A DNA stretch of 57,165 nucleotides from Clostridia bacterium (GTDB lineage: Bacteria; Bacillota; Clostridia; Lachnospirales; Lachnospiraceae). Location of the stretch: the NCBI GenBank assembly GCA_003249225.1, contig QKJQ01000030.1, positions 1-57,165 on the forward strand, given 5' to 3'. How positions within the stretch are numbered: position 1 is the stretch's first letter; the number at the start of each line of letters is the position of its first letter. The position numbers and the translations under genes were made by a program. A model generated the notes under the pieces. That model did not search any database. It worked only from the letters and a program-made list of their open reading frames with translations, and was not told where the DNA came from. Positions 25,536 to 34,113 of the stretch are shown piece after piece.

Positions 25536-28100
25536 TCAGAGGCTGACATCTTCTGACTTTTTCATTTTCATGTGGTTCAGTTCCTCTTCCATCTCATGGT
25601 ATTTTGTAACATCGAGCATGGTTATGCCAAGCAGTGGTCTGGCATCCTGTCCGCCAAGGTAACGTATCCGCATCTTCAGCCAGAGAAGTGTCTGATTAAA
25701 ATGATATCTTCTGGCGATAATTTCTTGTGCGCTGTCTTCCAGGATAGAACGCTTGCAGGCATCAAGAAATAATTTGCGGTCATCTTTATAGATCCGTTCA
25801 ATTACATTTCCGGTATCCAGGTAAAAGGTCTGAGGTGAATAACCCATGATTTCATAATAAGTATCGTTTACTCGGATTACCTCTAGTTTATCATCATAAA
25901 ATTCATAGATGCCTATGCCGCTGAGTGAACTGTTATAAAGCCTGCTGGTGAACTGATTCCCACTAAAGAGCAGGTCAAAATCATCAGTGACAAGACCTTC
26001 GTTAACAACGATACTTCGAGTTGGCTTACTTTGTACTGCTTTGCGCTCATACTCCTCAACCGGAAGAGGCGGCGAAAAGTAATAACCCTGAATCCGGTCG
26101 CATCCTATACTGCGAAGGTAATCGACCTGAGTCTTTGTCTCCACACCTTCAGCAATGACGGGTATGCCTAGCCACTTAGCCATTCGAACCACAGAAGTAA
26201 GGATATTACCGGCGCGGCTTGAGGTCTCGAAACCGCCAAGGAACCGCATGTCGATCTTCAAAATATCTACAGGAACATCTTTCAGCATATTCAATGAGGA
26301 ATAGCCGCTTCCAAAATCGTCCATCAGAACACTGAAACCAAATGACTGCAGTGTTGTCATGGTCGTCAGCAGCTGCTCAGGGTTTTCGGTGTAGGCGCTT
26401 TCCGTAATCTCAAGCTTGAGCATATCTGGTTCAATGTTGTAACGCCTTACAAGATCAATCAGGTTACTGCTTAAATTCTTATCATAAAGATTGACTCTTG
26501 AGATATTCACAGAGAGAGGAAGCGGAGTAAGTCCGCGTTTTCTTCTGCTTTCTATGTACTTGCAGGCTTCTTCCCAGACGTAGTTATCAAGCTTTTCAAT
26601 AAAGCCGGTCCGTTCGAAAAGCGGAATAAAAACACCGGGGGAGATCAGCCCTTTAACGGGATGTTTCCAGCGGATAAGCACCTCTGCGCTGATCGGACTT
26701 TCGCTGGACAGACTGAACACCGGCTGAAGATATATTTTGAATTGTCCGTCATCAAGGGCAGACTTCATCTCACTTATGATTTCCTGTTCCTGCAGCATTG
26801 TGTTGCGCAGCGCATCGTCGTAATAAGCATAGCGCTTCAGGTAATTGCCTTTAATGGTAGAATGGGCAAGATTTGCCCGGTCACACATAATGCTTATGGG
26901 AAGCGTGACATCATCTATTTCGTAAATTCCGATACTAAAATTAACCGTATACCCAAGATGATGGTCGATCAGGTTCTGCTCAACACGCTGAACAAATTCC
27001 TCAAGCTCAAAGTCACCTTTTTGAAAGCAGGTAACAAAATGATCGGACTCCAGGCGGCCAAACGTACCATGGCCAGGAATCAGTCTTCTGAAATTTAAAG
27101 CAATGGTCTTCAATATACGGTCGCCGGTTTGGGTTCCGAATAAGTCGTTTATAATTTTAAAATGGTCGATGTTCCAATAGACCAGCAGATACGGTTTATT
27201 TGGAGATGCCTGCAGCATCTTTTCTGTGCGGTCATAAAAAGCCTGTCGATTGTATATGCCGGTCAGCATATCGTGGTCAGCACGGTATCGAAGCTGGAGT
27301 TCAGCTGATTTATTTGCAGTTACATCATATAGAAGAGAAATTACAACAGGATAGTCACTGTCAGGATAAGAAATGCGAATCGACTGCATGTGAATCCATG
27401 TTATCTCACCGGTATAGCGCAGAGTACGATACTCAAGCTCAACGGCTTCGTTTGATATAGCGGCCGTTCGAAGAGACTTTACCAAAAGTTCTGCATCTTC
27501 CGGCAGGACATTCTGCATAAAATCAAAATCTTTGTTGAAAATACTGGTTTCATCTATGCCTCGCATGGAATAAAAGCCTTTGCTCAGGTAAATAGGAGTC
27601 AGAAGATCGCTGACTTCTGTCATAATGACACCGCCATTCATATTATCAAGAATTGCTTTCAACTGGATCTGGGCCTGATTCTGCCGCTTCAGCATGACAT
27701 TCTCAAGACGCATGTTTTCCGCTTCTTTCATCTCCAGAACATTTTTTATCCTCTGTTTCATGACACGGGAATCGTATGGCTTGAAAATCAGGTCAATAGC
27801 ACCAAGATCAAGCGTCTTGACTTCATTATCAACATTTGCCAAGGAGGTAACAACAATGACCGGGATGGAAGATAAAACGGAAGATGCTTTCATTTCACGC
27901 AAGACATCATATCCGTCTTTAATTGGCATAACAATATCAAGAAGGACAAGAGAAATGTCCGGATTCTCTTCCATGACTTTTAATGCTTCCGCTCCGTCCG
28001 AGGCTTCCAGAGTATGATACTCATGATTCAGTATCTCTAAAAGGAGAAGACGGTTAAAGCGGCTGTCATCCACGATTAAAATTGTATGGGGTCTATGCAT
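25536..28100 (-). CDS. REC-PAS-(degenerate GGDEF)-EAL-PAS signalling protein
   Basis: This protein of 854 aa begins with a response-regulator receiver (about 1-125; LIVDDSRFN, LVLLDIVMP with phospho-Asp, TSLANV, KP). A PAS-like segment follows (about 150-270). The GGDEF domain (about 285-440) has FGRLESDHF in place of GGDEF, so cyclase activity is unlikely. The EAL domain (about 455-700) keeps AEVLIRW, NIS, ITESAY, DDFGSGYSSL, KIDMRF and AEGVET, consistent with an active phosphodiesterase. A second PAS-like segment ends the protein. I start at ATG (MHRPHTIL) after AGGAGG; the frame extends upstream without another good site. Confidence 0.88.
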   Translation of the reverse strand: MHRPHTILIVDDSRFNRLLLLEILNHEYHTLEASDGAEALKVMEENPDISLVLLDIVMPIKDGYDVLREMKASSVLSSIPVIVVTSLANVDNEVKTLDLGAIDLIFKPYDSRVMKQRIKNVLEMKEAENMRLENVMLKRQNQAQIQLKAILDNMNGGVIMTEVSDLLTPIYLSKGFYSMRGIDETSIFNKDFDFMQNVLPEDAELLVKSLRTAAISNEAVELEYRTLRYTGEITWIHMQSIRISYPDSDYPVVISLLYDVTANKSAELQLRYRADHDMLTGIYNRQAFYDRTEKMLQASPNKPYLLVYWNIDHFKIINDLFGTQTGDRILKTIALNFRRLIPGHGTFGRLESDHFVTCFQKGDFELEEFVQRVEQNLIDHHLGYTVNFSIGIYEIDDVTLPISIMCDRANLAHSTIKGNYLKRYAYYDDALRNTMLQEQEIISEMKSALDDGQFKIYLQPVFSLSSESPISAEVLIRWKHPVKGLISPGVFIPLFERTGFIEKLDNYVWEEACKYIESRRKRGLTPLPLSVNISRVNLYDKNLSSNLIDLVRRYNIEPDMLKLEITESAYTENPEQLLTTMTTLQSFGFSVLMDDFGSGYSSLNMLKDVPVDILKIDMRFLGGFETSSRAGNILTSVVRMAKWLGIPVIAEGVETKTQVDYLRSIGCDRIQGYYFSPPLPVEEYERKAVQSKPTRSIVVNEGLVTDDFDLLFSGNQFTSRLYNSSLSGIGIYEFYDDKLEVIRVNDTYYEIMGYSPQTFYLDTGNVIERIYKDDRKLFLDACKRSILEDSAQEIIARRYHFNQTLLWLKMRIRYLGGQDARPLLGITMLDVTKYHEMEEELNHMKMKKSEDVSL

Positions 28101-28484
28101 GAGAATTCCTCCTGTACGCCGGGTACGTCTTTTAAAGTTGAATAGAAGAACCTGACTTAAAGTGCATTTTAAGTGCATATAGAGAAAGAAAGATGACACA
28201 TTGTAAGAGAACAGTGGCACCTGATTCTGCGTTAATTGATCAAACAATTCATAAAAGACATAAAATAAATTACAAACTACACGATATAGTTATATGAAAT
28301 ATTATAATACAGAACGCGAGTTATTACAACATGTAATTTGATGTAAATTTACATATTTTCGAATAAGAGAAGTTGTGTTTATGATTATTTTAGAAATAAA
28401 AGGCTGTTACAAAAGATAGATTGTGATATACTTAGGCTATCTTAAGGGAATGTTCGTTCCCTTACATTGTATGAGGTGAATGAA
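28101..28484. other. Divergent intergenic region with a 5' leader hairpin
   Basis: This gene-free region is AT-rich. A TATACT box at about 28434, preceded by TGTTAC at 16 bp, may serve the histidine kinase gene. Downstream of it AAGGGAA-TGTTCG-TTCCCTT (about 28443-28463) forms a tight hairpin shortly before the ribosome site. Confidence 0.45.
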
Positions 28485-30029
28485 TTGGATCTGAAACGAA
28501 AACTTGTCACATCGTTCCTTCTGGTAGTAATTTTACCGGTCATTCTTGCTTTTGCCATGGGAAAAATGATCATATCGTATCAGTTAAAATCAATCGAGCA
28601 GATGTTCGGACTGGAAGTTGATACTATGCAGATCATTTCAAACCCCATGCAGATCATGAATAAGGTAACAAGGGGTGTATACAACCGCATTATGCTGACG
28701 GCAGAACAGAATCCTGAGAAATTTGCCGAAACAGAATATCTGGAAGCCTTGAATGATGAGCTTCTTGATAGCTATTCTTTTCTGGTCGTCAAAAAAAATG
28801 ATGTGATCGTATTTGCCGGAAACAGCGCAATGACGGAAAGGATGAGCGAATTTTTGCCTGATTATGGCGGATATCAGACGGACGTTGACGGTGGCATCTA
28901 TGTATCGGGGAAGAATCCTGTTCTGATCAAACAGAAGGATTTTCTGTATGATGACGGATCAACGGGCAGTGTATTCATTGTAACCGATGTAACAAATTTA
29001 GTTCCGCAGATCAAAACCTCAGCAATTCAGTCAGCCATAGCCTTTGCCGGCATACTGATGATGACGGCTTTGATTGTAAGTGCCTGGCTGTATCAGGGAA
29101 TCATAAGACCTTTGAACCGGTTAAAAGTAGCGACCAGGCATTTGAAAGAAGGCAATTTGAATTATTCCATAACCGGCAGTCAGGAAGATGAGATCGGTCA
29201 GCTCTGCGAAGATTTTGAAGAGATGAGAATCCATCTGAAAGAACAAATCGAGGTCCGGCTTCAGTATGAAAAGGATATGGCAGAACTGATCAGTAACGTA
29301 TCACATGATTTAAAGACACCGCTGACCGCTATCAAGGGTTACGCGGAAGGTCTGCTTGACGGTGTTGCGGATACCCCGGAGAGAAGAGATAAATACATAA
29401 GGACTATATATACGAAAGCAAATGACATGTCGGTACTTGTTGATGAGCTGGCATTGTACTCAAAAATAGACTGTAACACAGTTCCTTATAATTTTATACC
29501 ATTGCAGGTGTCGGAGTACTTTGATGACTGCGTGGAGGAACTGAGACTTGATCTGGAAGTCGAGGATATTGAACTCGAGTACGAGAACAATGTTGACGCA
29601 CAGATCAAAGCCCTGGTCGATCCGGAGCAGATGAAACGAGTTATTAATAATATTGTTGGCAATGCTGTGAAATATGCCAAGCGCCAGAATAGCAAAGAAG
29701 ATTCGGAACATGTGGAAAAGGGACGCATTTCTATACGGATCAATGAGCTGGGTGAATTTATTCAGATCGGTATCGAAGATAACGGAACCGGAATTGCCAA
29801 AGAAGATCTTCCGCATATATTTGAACGTTTCTACCGAGCAGACACAGCACGTACGACAAAACATGGTGGTACAGGACTTGGACTTTCCATTGCCAGAAAG
29901 ATCGTGGAAGATCATGAAGGTCAGATTTGGGCAATGGGTGAAAAAGGCGTTGGAACCACGATTTATTTCACTATAAAGAAATGGACAAAAATCTCAAAAA
30001 ACAGAATTATAGAGGAGGATTTCAAATGA
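28485..30029 (+). CDS. Membrane sensor histidine kinase
   Basis: This protein of 514 aa has an N-terminal membrane segment (about 5-28), an extracytoplasmic sensor region (about 30-185), a second membrane segment (about 188-210), HAMP (GIIRPLNRLKVATRHL...), and a HisKA/HATPase core. The phospho-acceptor is in VSHDLKTPLTAIKG. The N box is VINNIVGNAVKYA, with G boxes IEDNGTGIA and GTGLGLSIA. The start is best read as TTG (MDLKRK), 5-6 nt after GAGGTG; the frame upstream has no ATG. The stop overlaps the start of the response regulator gene (ATGA), so the pair is translationally coupled. The stimulus is unknown. Confidence 0.92.
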   Translation: MDLKRKLVTSFLLVVILPVILAFAMGKMIISYQLKSIEQMFGLEVDTMQIISNPMQIMNKVTRGVYNRIMLTAEQNPEKFAETEYLEALNDELLDSYSFLVVKKNDVIVFAGNSAMTERMSEFLPDYGGYQTDVDGGIYVSGKNPVLIKQKDFLYDDGSTGSVFIVTDVTNLVPQIKTSAIQSAIAFAGILMMTALIVSAWLYQGIIRPLNRLKVATRHLKEGNLNYSITGSQEDEIGQLCEDFEEMRIHLKEQIEVRLQYEKDMAELISNVSHDLKTPLTAIKGYAEGLLDGVADTPERRDKYIRTIYTKANDMSVLVDELALYSKIDCNTVPYNFIPLQVSEYFDDCVEELRLDLEVEDIELEYENNVDAQIKALVDPEQMKRVINNIVGNAVKYAKRQNSKEDSEHVEKGRISIRINELGEFIQIGIEDNGTGIAKEDLPHIFERFYRADTARTTKHGGTGLGLSIARKIVEDHEGQIWAMGEKGVGTTIYFTIKKWTKISKNRIIEEDFK

Positions 30030-30715
30030 GCCGTATTTTGATAATTGAGGATGAACAGACAATTGCTGAACTTGAGAAAGATTATCTGGAATTGGCGGGC
30101 TTTGATGTGACTATTGCGAATACAGGAGATGAAGGACTTGGGAAGGCAATTTCTGAGGACTTTCAACTGATCATTCTGGACCTTATGCTTCCTAACGTGG
30201 ATGGTTTTGAGATCTGCAAAAAAGTTCGTGATAAAAAAAATATACCAATCATTATGGTATCTGCAAAAAAAGATGATATTGATAAAATACATGGTCTGGG
30301 GCTTGGTGCGGACGACTATATGACAAAACCGTTCAGCCCAAGCGAGCTGGTAGCAAGGGTAAAGGCACATTTGAACCGTTATGAACGTCTTGTCAGTTCC
30401 GGTGTTCAGGAAAATGAGGTGGTGGAGATCCGTGGGATTAAGATCGACAAGACCGCAAGAAGAGTCTATATCAATGGGGAAGAAAGAAACTTTACGACCA
30501 AGGAATTTGATCTGCTGACATTTCTGGCAGAGCATCCGAATCATGTTTATACCAAAGAGGAACTTTTTCAGGAGATATGGGATATGGAATCGATTGGTGA
30601 CATTGCAACGGTAACCGTGCATATCAAGAAAATCAGGGAAAAAGTGGAAGTCAACACATCGAAACCACAGTACATTGAGACGATCTGGGGTGTCGGGTAT
30701 CGTTTCCGGGTGTAA
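30026..30715 (+). CDS. OmpR/PhoB-family response regulator
   Basis: This protein of 229 aa has a receiver domain (about 1-120) with ILIIEDEQ, the phosphorylated aspartate in LIILDLMLP, the SAK switch region and MTKPFSPSELVARV. A winged-helix DNA-binding domain (about 135-229) includes NFTTKEFDLLTFLAEHP and the recognition helix in TVTVHIKKIREKVE. The ATG follows GAGGAGG and overlaps the kinase stop. It should be phosphorylated by the upstream kinase; target promoters are unknown. The next gene has its own promoter and leader RNA, and could be a target (inference). Confidence 0.94.
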   Translation: MSRILIIEDEQTIAELEKDYLELAGFDVTIANTGDEGLGKAISEDFQLIILDLMLPNVDGFEICKKVRDKKNIPIIMVSAKKDDIDKIHGLGLGADDYMTKPFSPSELVARVKAHLNRYERLVSSGVQENEVVEIRGIKIDKTARRVYINGEERNFTTKEFDLLTFLAEHPNHVYTKEELFQEIWDMESIGDIATVTVHIKKIREKVEVNTSKPQYIETIWGVGYRFRV

Positions 30716-30767
30716 TGTCTGCAGGATCGTAAACTTTTGAATAATAACTTCCAGAGTATTCTACGGA

Positions 30768-30798
30768 TTGACAAATGATTAACAATAAGGTTATAATA
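30768..30798 (+). promoter_or_regulatory. Strong promoter of the 30.8-kb structured RNA
   Basis: TTGACA (30768-30773) is followed at 17-18 bp by TTATAAT (about 30791-30797), then AGGGG, the likely start region. Confidence 0.8.
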
Positions 30799-30799
30799 G

Positions 30800-30992
30800 G
30801 GGTGCTGATGCAGAAGGTGTGAACCTGCAGCAAAAGCATAAGGAATAGAAATCGTTCTGAGCTGTGAGGAGACCCGAACAGGAAGACGTCAGACTGCATG
30901 CGTAACTGAACCAGATCCTTACTTAATGCATTGCAGTGTTTATTACGTAGAACGATATAATCCTGTGCGTCAGCAAAGCACAGGATTTTTTA
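30800..30992 (+). ncRNA. Unidentified structured RNA ending in a terminator
   Basis: About 190 nt from a strong promoter to a terminator (AATCCTGTGC-GTCAGCAAA-GCACAGGATT-TTTT, about 30958-30992). Helices I can draw: a 5' hairpin with AGGT-GTGA-ACCT; CTGCA...GCAT.AAGGA with TCCTT...ATGC.TGCAG; ATCGTTCT with AGAACGAT, which crosses the previous helix; and TGCTGATGCA (5' end) with TGCGTCAGCA, which lies inside the terminator. The last pairing excludes the terminator, as in a riboswitch or attenuator. It could instead be the closing stem of a 6S-like RNA. I could not match it to any known riboswitch consensus. Confidence 0.55.
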
Positions 30993-30997
30993 TGTCC

Positions 30998-31037
30998 CAA
31001 ACTAAGGTATGCACAGAAATCTTGTGCAATAAGGAGG
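30998..31037 (+). repeat. Lipoprotein leader repeat, distal copy
   Basis: This 40-bp segment is identical to 31092-31131. It reads CAAACTAAGGTATGCACAG, a short loop, TTGTGCAATAAGGAGG. It carries a hairpin (GCACA/TGTGC) and a ribosome site, here serving the 18-codon frame. Confidence 0.9.
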
Positions 31038-31042
31038 GTAAA

Positions 31043-31099
31043 ATGAATCTTAGATTCATTTGCGTAGTTTGTGACTGCGTTATCCTCGTCTCAAACTAA
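31043..31099 (+). CDS. Possible 18-aa leader peptide
   Basis: An ATG 5 nt after AAGGAGGG opens MNLRFICVVCDCVILVSN and stops at TAA. The first codons form an inverted repeat (AATGAATCT-T-AGATTCATT, 31042-31060) that would hide the AUG in a hairpin. The peptide is cysteine-rich for its size. It may be a by-product of a leader duplication (compare gpmI) rather than a conserved peptide. Translation is plausible but unproven. Confidence 0.35.
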   Translation: MNLRFICVVCDCVILVSN

Positions 31100-31131
31100 G
31101 GTATGCACAGAAATCTTGTGCAATAAGGAGG
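31092..31131 (+). repeat. Lipoprotein leader repeat, proximal copy
   Basis: This exact copy of 30998-31037, offset by 94 bp, provides the ribosome site of the solute-binding lipoprotein gene. The interval between the copies contains AGTTTG...CAAACT arms, the same plan as at gpmI. Confidence 0.9.
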
Positions 31132-31136
31132 AAAGT

Positions 31137-32246
31137 ATGAAGAAAAGATGGTCAGTTTTTTTGGCTGTGGTTCTTGGGGTGTCACTGCTTGGTGCATGTG
31201 GAACAAATACGGTGAACAACAATGGTAACACAGCAACAGTAACACCTGTTATGGAAGCAACACAGACGCCGACGGAAACTGCAGAGGCAACTGCAGCGGT
31301 GGAACCTTCGGAAACGGTTGAGCCAACGGCAGAACCGGTGGAAGAGACACAAAAACTAGAGATATCCATTGCGGCATTAAAGGGTCCCACAGCAATCGGA
31401 ATGGTAGAACTCATGGAAAAATCCGATGCCGGGGAGACAAAGAACAATTACACCTTTTCGATCCTTGGTGCAGCGGATGAAGTAAGCACCGGGCTCGTAA
31501 AAGGGGATTATACCTTTGCAGCAATTCCAAGCAACCTTGCTTCTGTTTTGTATAATAAAACAGAAGGAGCGCTGGAAGTGGTCGCAGTCAATACGCTTGG
31601 AGTACTTTATATACTGGAGACTGGAGACAGCATTCAGTCTGTTGAAGATTTAAAAGGAAAAACCATTTACTCTATGGGTAAAGGAACAACACCGGAGTTC
31701 ACACTTAACTATCTGCTTCAATCAGCAGGAATTGATCCAGAGAAAGACGTTACGATTGAATATAAATCGGAAGCCACGGAAGTAGCAGCATTGCTTTCTT
31801 CCGGAGAAGATGTAATCGCTATGCTTCCACAGCCATATGTAACAACCGTAATGATGCAGAACGAAGCAGTTCGAATTGCCCTTGACGTTACGAAAGAATG
31901 GGAGACCTACACAGGTGACGCAAGTACGATTGTTACAGGAGTAGTCGTTGCACAGAAATCTTTCATGGAAGAGAATAAAGAAGCTGCTGATGCATTTCTT
32001 TCTGAATATGCTGCGTCCGCATCCTATGTAACGGCGAATATAGAGGAGGCTTCTGCACTGGTTGAGAATTATGGAATATTCAGTGCGGCAGTAGCCAAAT
32101 CCGCCATCCCTTATTGTAACATTGTATTTATTCAGGGAGCAGAAATGAAAGAAAAAATCACATCGTATCTTCAGGTTCTGTATGATCAGCTGCCGGCCTC
32201 GGTCGGCGGTGCAATGCCGGGCGATGACTTCTACTATATTCCGTAG
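31137..32246 (+). CDS. Solute-binding lipoprotein, NitT/TauT-like
   Basis: This protein of 369 aa carries a lipoprotein signal with lipobox LLGAC (Cys21), a Thr/Pro/Glu-rich linker (about 25-75) and a type II periplasmic-binding fold of the NitT/TauT/SsuA kind (IAALKGPTAIGMVELM, VEDLKGKTIYSMGKGTTPE, VTIEYKSEATEVAALLSSG, AMLPQPYVT). It would capture a small solute at the cell surface for an ABC importer. No permease or ATPase gene is adjacent, so partners are elsewhere. The ligand cannot be named. The ATG lies 5 nt after AAGGAGG in the proximal leader repeat. A structured RNA upstream may control it. A strong terminator follows. Confidence 0.85.
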   Translation: MKKRWSVFLAVVLGVSLLGACGTNTVNNNGNTATVTPVMEATQTPTETAEATAAVEPSETVEPTAEPVEETQKLEISIAALKGPTAIGMVELMEKSDAGETKNNYTFSILGAADEVSTGLVKGDYTFAAIPSNLASVLYNKTEGALEVVAVNTLGVLYILETGDSIQSVEDLKGKTIYSMGKGTTPEFTLNYLLQSAGIDPEKDVTIEYKSEATEVAALLSSGEDVIAMLPQPYVTTVMMQNEAVRIALDVTKEWETYTGDASTIVTGVVVAQKSFMEENKEAADAFLSEYAASASYVTANIEEASALVENYGIFSAAVAKSAIPYCNIVFIQGAEMKEKITSYLQVLYDQLPASVGGAMPGDDFYYIP

Positions 32247-32293
32247 TTGATGGAAGGATAGTATTAATCAAATTGCTGCTAATGTAACTTGAT

Positions 32294-32345
32294 AAAAAAG
32301 GATGGTGAATTCTGACGCATCGGCGCAGAAACACCATCCTTTTTA
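32294..32345. terminator. Bidirectional terminator
   Basis: AAAAAAGGATGGTG pairs with CACCATCCTTTTT around a 25-nt loop. It can end the lipoprotein transcript (plus) and the PAS-HD-GYP transcript (minus). Confidence 0.85.
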
Positions 32346-32405
32346 TAAGGAGAATTCAATGAATTTCAATAAGCTAGGTGAAAGTATAAAGAGACAGCTG
32401 CAAAA

Positions 32406-33419
32406 TCAGCCAATGCTCCCGGTTCTTGCAAGTTCAATAAAAACCCCGACCCATTCAGGATCAAATTGTATACCTGAGTTCTTCTCGATTTCATCGATTG
32501 CATAATCGAACGGCATGGCATCCCGGTAAGAACGAATAGAACGCATCGCATCATAAGCATCTGCGATACTAATGATCCTTGCTCCAAGAGGAATATCAGT
32601 TTTTGAAAGTCCCAGAGGATAGCCAGAACCATTGTATTGCTCATGATGGTGCAATATGGAAGGGGCTATTCGATTTTCTGTATCCAGACTTTTTATGATC
32701 TCAGAGGCAATACTGCTGTGTTTTTTTATAGTTGAATACTCAGAGGCAGTAAGATGCTGCTTTTTGTGTAAAATACTGTCCGGAATACAGATCTTTCCAA
32801 TGTCATGTAGTTTTGCTGCCCAAAGAATGTCAAGATAGTTTTCATCAATACCAAACTGATGCTGATACAATTTACTCGCTATGTCAGCGACCCGTTTGGA
32901 ATGACCGTCCGTATATTGATCTTTTGTTTCCAGAAGATTGGTCAGCATTTCCATAGAATTTAACAAAAGTTCCTGATACTTTTGCTTTAACTGATTCAAA
33001 ATAACTTCCTGCGTACGCTGTGCATAGGCTCTGGCTTCATCTGCCTTGACTGCTTTTGTAATGTCTCTGGTTATAATAGCAAGACCGGTTGTCTCATTCG
33101 TATCACCAACAATGCCGGTATAGGTATTCTCATATATTTTCTGATTAACTTCGTCATGTACCATCCGATGATAGGTCTTATCCGGGTTGTCCTGTAAATA
33201 AGCAATGGCTCGTTCCACTTTTGCAGCTGAACTTTTTGCATGACAATGAATAGCGTTATTACCGATGATATCCTCTTTTCTGACATTGCGTATCAGTTCG
33301 GCAGCCTGATTTACATAGAGAATAACACCATCGGGATCTGTAATGATAACACCTTCTGATAATTGATTTATTAGAAGCCGAAAGAGATCTTCATTTATTT
33401 GTTGATCCGGTTCTTCCAT
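32406..33419 (-). CDS. PAS-HD-GYP phosphodiesterase
   Basis: This protein of 337 aa has a PAS domain (about 10-130; LLINQLSEGVIITDPDGVILYVNQAAE, GNAIHCH, TGLAIITRDIT), a coiled-coil-like linker, and an HD-GYP domain (about 170-337) with HDIGK and HHHEQYNGSGYP intact. Cyclic-di-GMP hydrolysis gated by a PAS signal is expected. I start at ATG (MEEPDQQ), about 11 nt after GGAG. A GTG at 33497 that overlaps the hemerythrin stop and has AAAGG upstream is a real alternative and would add 26 residues. It lies downstream of the hemerythrin gene on the same strand, so an oxygen or redox signal may link the two (inference). Confidence 0.85.
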   Translation of the reverse strand: MEEPDQQINEDLFRLLINQLSEGVIITDPDGVILYVNQAAELIRNVRKEDIIGNNAIHCHAKSSAAKVERAIAYLQDNPDKTYHRMVHDEVNQKIYENTYTGIVGDTNETTGLAIITRDITKAVKADEARAYAQRTQEVILNQLKQKYQELLLNSMEMLTNLLETKDQYTDGHSKRVADIASKLYQHQFGIDENYLDILWAAKLHDIGKICIPDSILHKKQHLTASEYSTIKKHSSIASEIIKSLDTENRIAPSILHHHEQYNGSGYPLGLSKTDIPLGARIISIADAYDAMRSIRSYRDAMPFDYAIDEIEKNSGIQFDPEWVGVFIELARTGSIG

Positions 33420-33489
33420 CGATAGAATCACTCCATTTCGTAACGGGCAGGAATAAATAGTTTTCTGAACATTTCTGACCAGAAAGTAC

Positions 33490-33885
33490 TTAGGCACTTA
33501 TTTTACCTTTGTACTTCATGTCCTCCTGTAATATATGGGTAGCTACCCATTCCTTCAGAAAATTGAAAACTTCAAGTGTGAGACTTGCTTTTCCTGACTG
33601 TACATCAAGATATAAAGAATCAACCTGCTGTTTAAGTTTTGAATGAATCAGTTTATGCTGTGCTTCCTCAGGATAGGAGAATTTTTGAAAGAGATTCTCT
33701 TCTGTTGTAAAATGATAATTTGTGTATTTGATGGTTTCCTGCAGTGTTTCTAACAATATGTTTTTCCCTTTTCCCTCACGCATAGCTTCATACAATTGGT
33801 TAATAAGTCCAATTAGTTTTTGATGCTGTAAATCAATGGAAGGAATGCCAACAGAATACTTTTCTTCCCAGTTGATAAATGCCAT
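33490..33885 (-). CDS. Bacteriohemerythrin
   Basis: This protein of 131 aa is a four-helix diiron oxygen-binding protein. Ligand motifs are seen in order: DLQHQK, YTNYHFTTEE, HKLIH and the C-terminal WVATHILQEDMKYK. The N-terminus INWEEKYSVGIPSIDLQH is typical of the single-domain bacterial form. In anaerobes it is thought to buffer or sense oxygen. The start follows TAAGGAGG. The downstream PAS-HD-GYP gene follows at once, possibly overlapping, which suggests the two act together. Confidence 0.93.
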   Translation of the reverse strand: MAFINWEEKYSVGIPSIDLQHQKLIGLINQLYEAMREGKGKNILLETLQETIKYTNYHFTTEENLFQKFSYPEEAQHKLIHSKLKQQVDSLYLDVQSGKASLTLEVFNFLKEWVATHILQEDMKYKGKISA

Positions 33886-34037
33886 TTCATAACCTCCTTA
33901 AACAGAATAGTGAATTGTAAAAAAACGAATGTAAATACAGCATAACACAATTAGACAATAAATCAACATTTAATGTGTTTTAAAAGCGCCAATAAAAGAA
34001 AAAGAAAAATATAATCACATTACGTGAATACAAACAC

Positions 34038-34088
34038 AAAAAAGAGAAGGCTTGGAATGACAACGTCATTCCGGCCTCCTCTTTTTTA
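34038..34088. terminator. Terminator of pckA
   Basis: GAGAAGGCTTGGAATGAC pairs with GTCATTCCGGCCTCCTC and has A-runs and T-runs on both sides, so it can work in both directions. It lies about 25 bases past pckA. Confidence 0.92.
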
Positions 34089-34113
34089 TAAAACAAATCA
34101 CAATGTGGATGAA

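Noticed and set aside
30800..30992. Cobalamin, TPP, lysine or T-box riboswitch at 30.8 kb
   Set aside because: Some short words resemble cobalamin and TPP boxes (GGTGTGAACC, GAGCTG, GGGGTGC, TGAACCTG), but they are in the wrong order and the essential core motifs are absent.
32302..32505. A 67-codon frame downstream of the lipoprotein gene
   Set aside because: It starts inside the bidirectional terminator and overlaps the PAS-HD-GYP gene in antisense.
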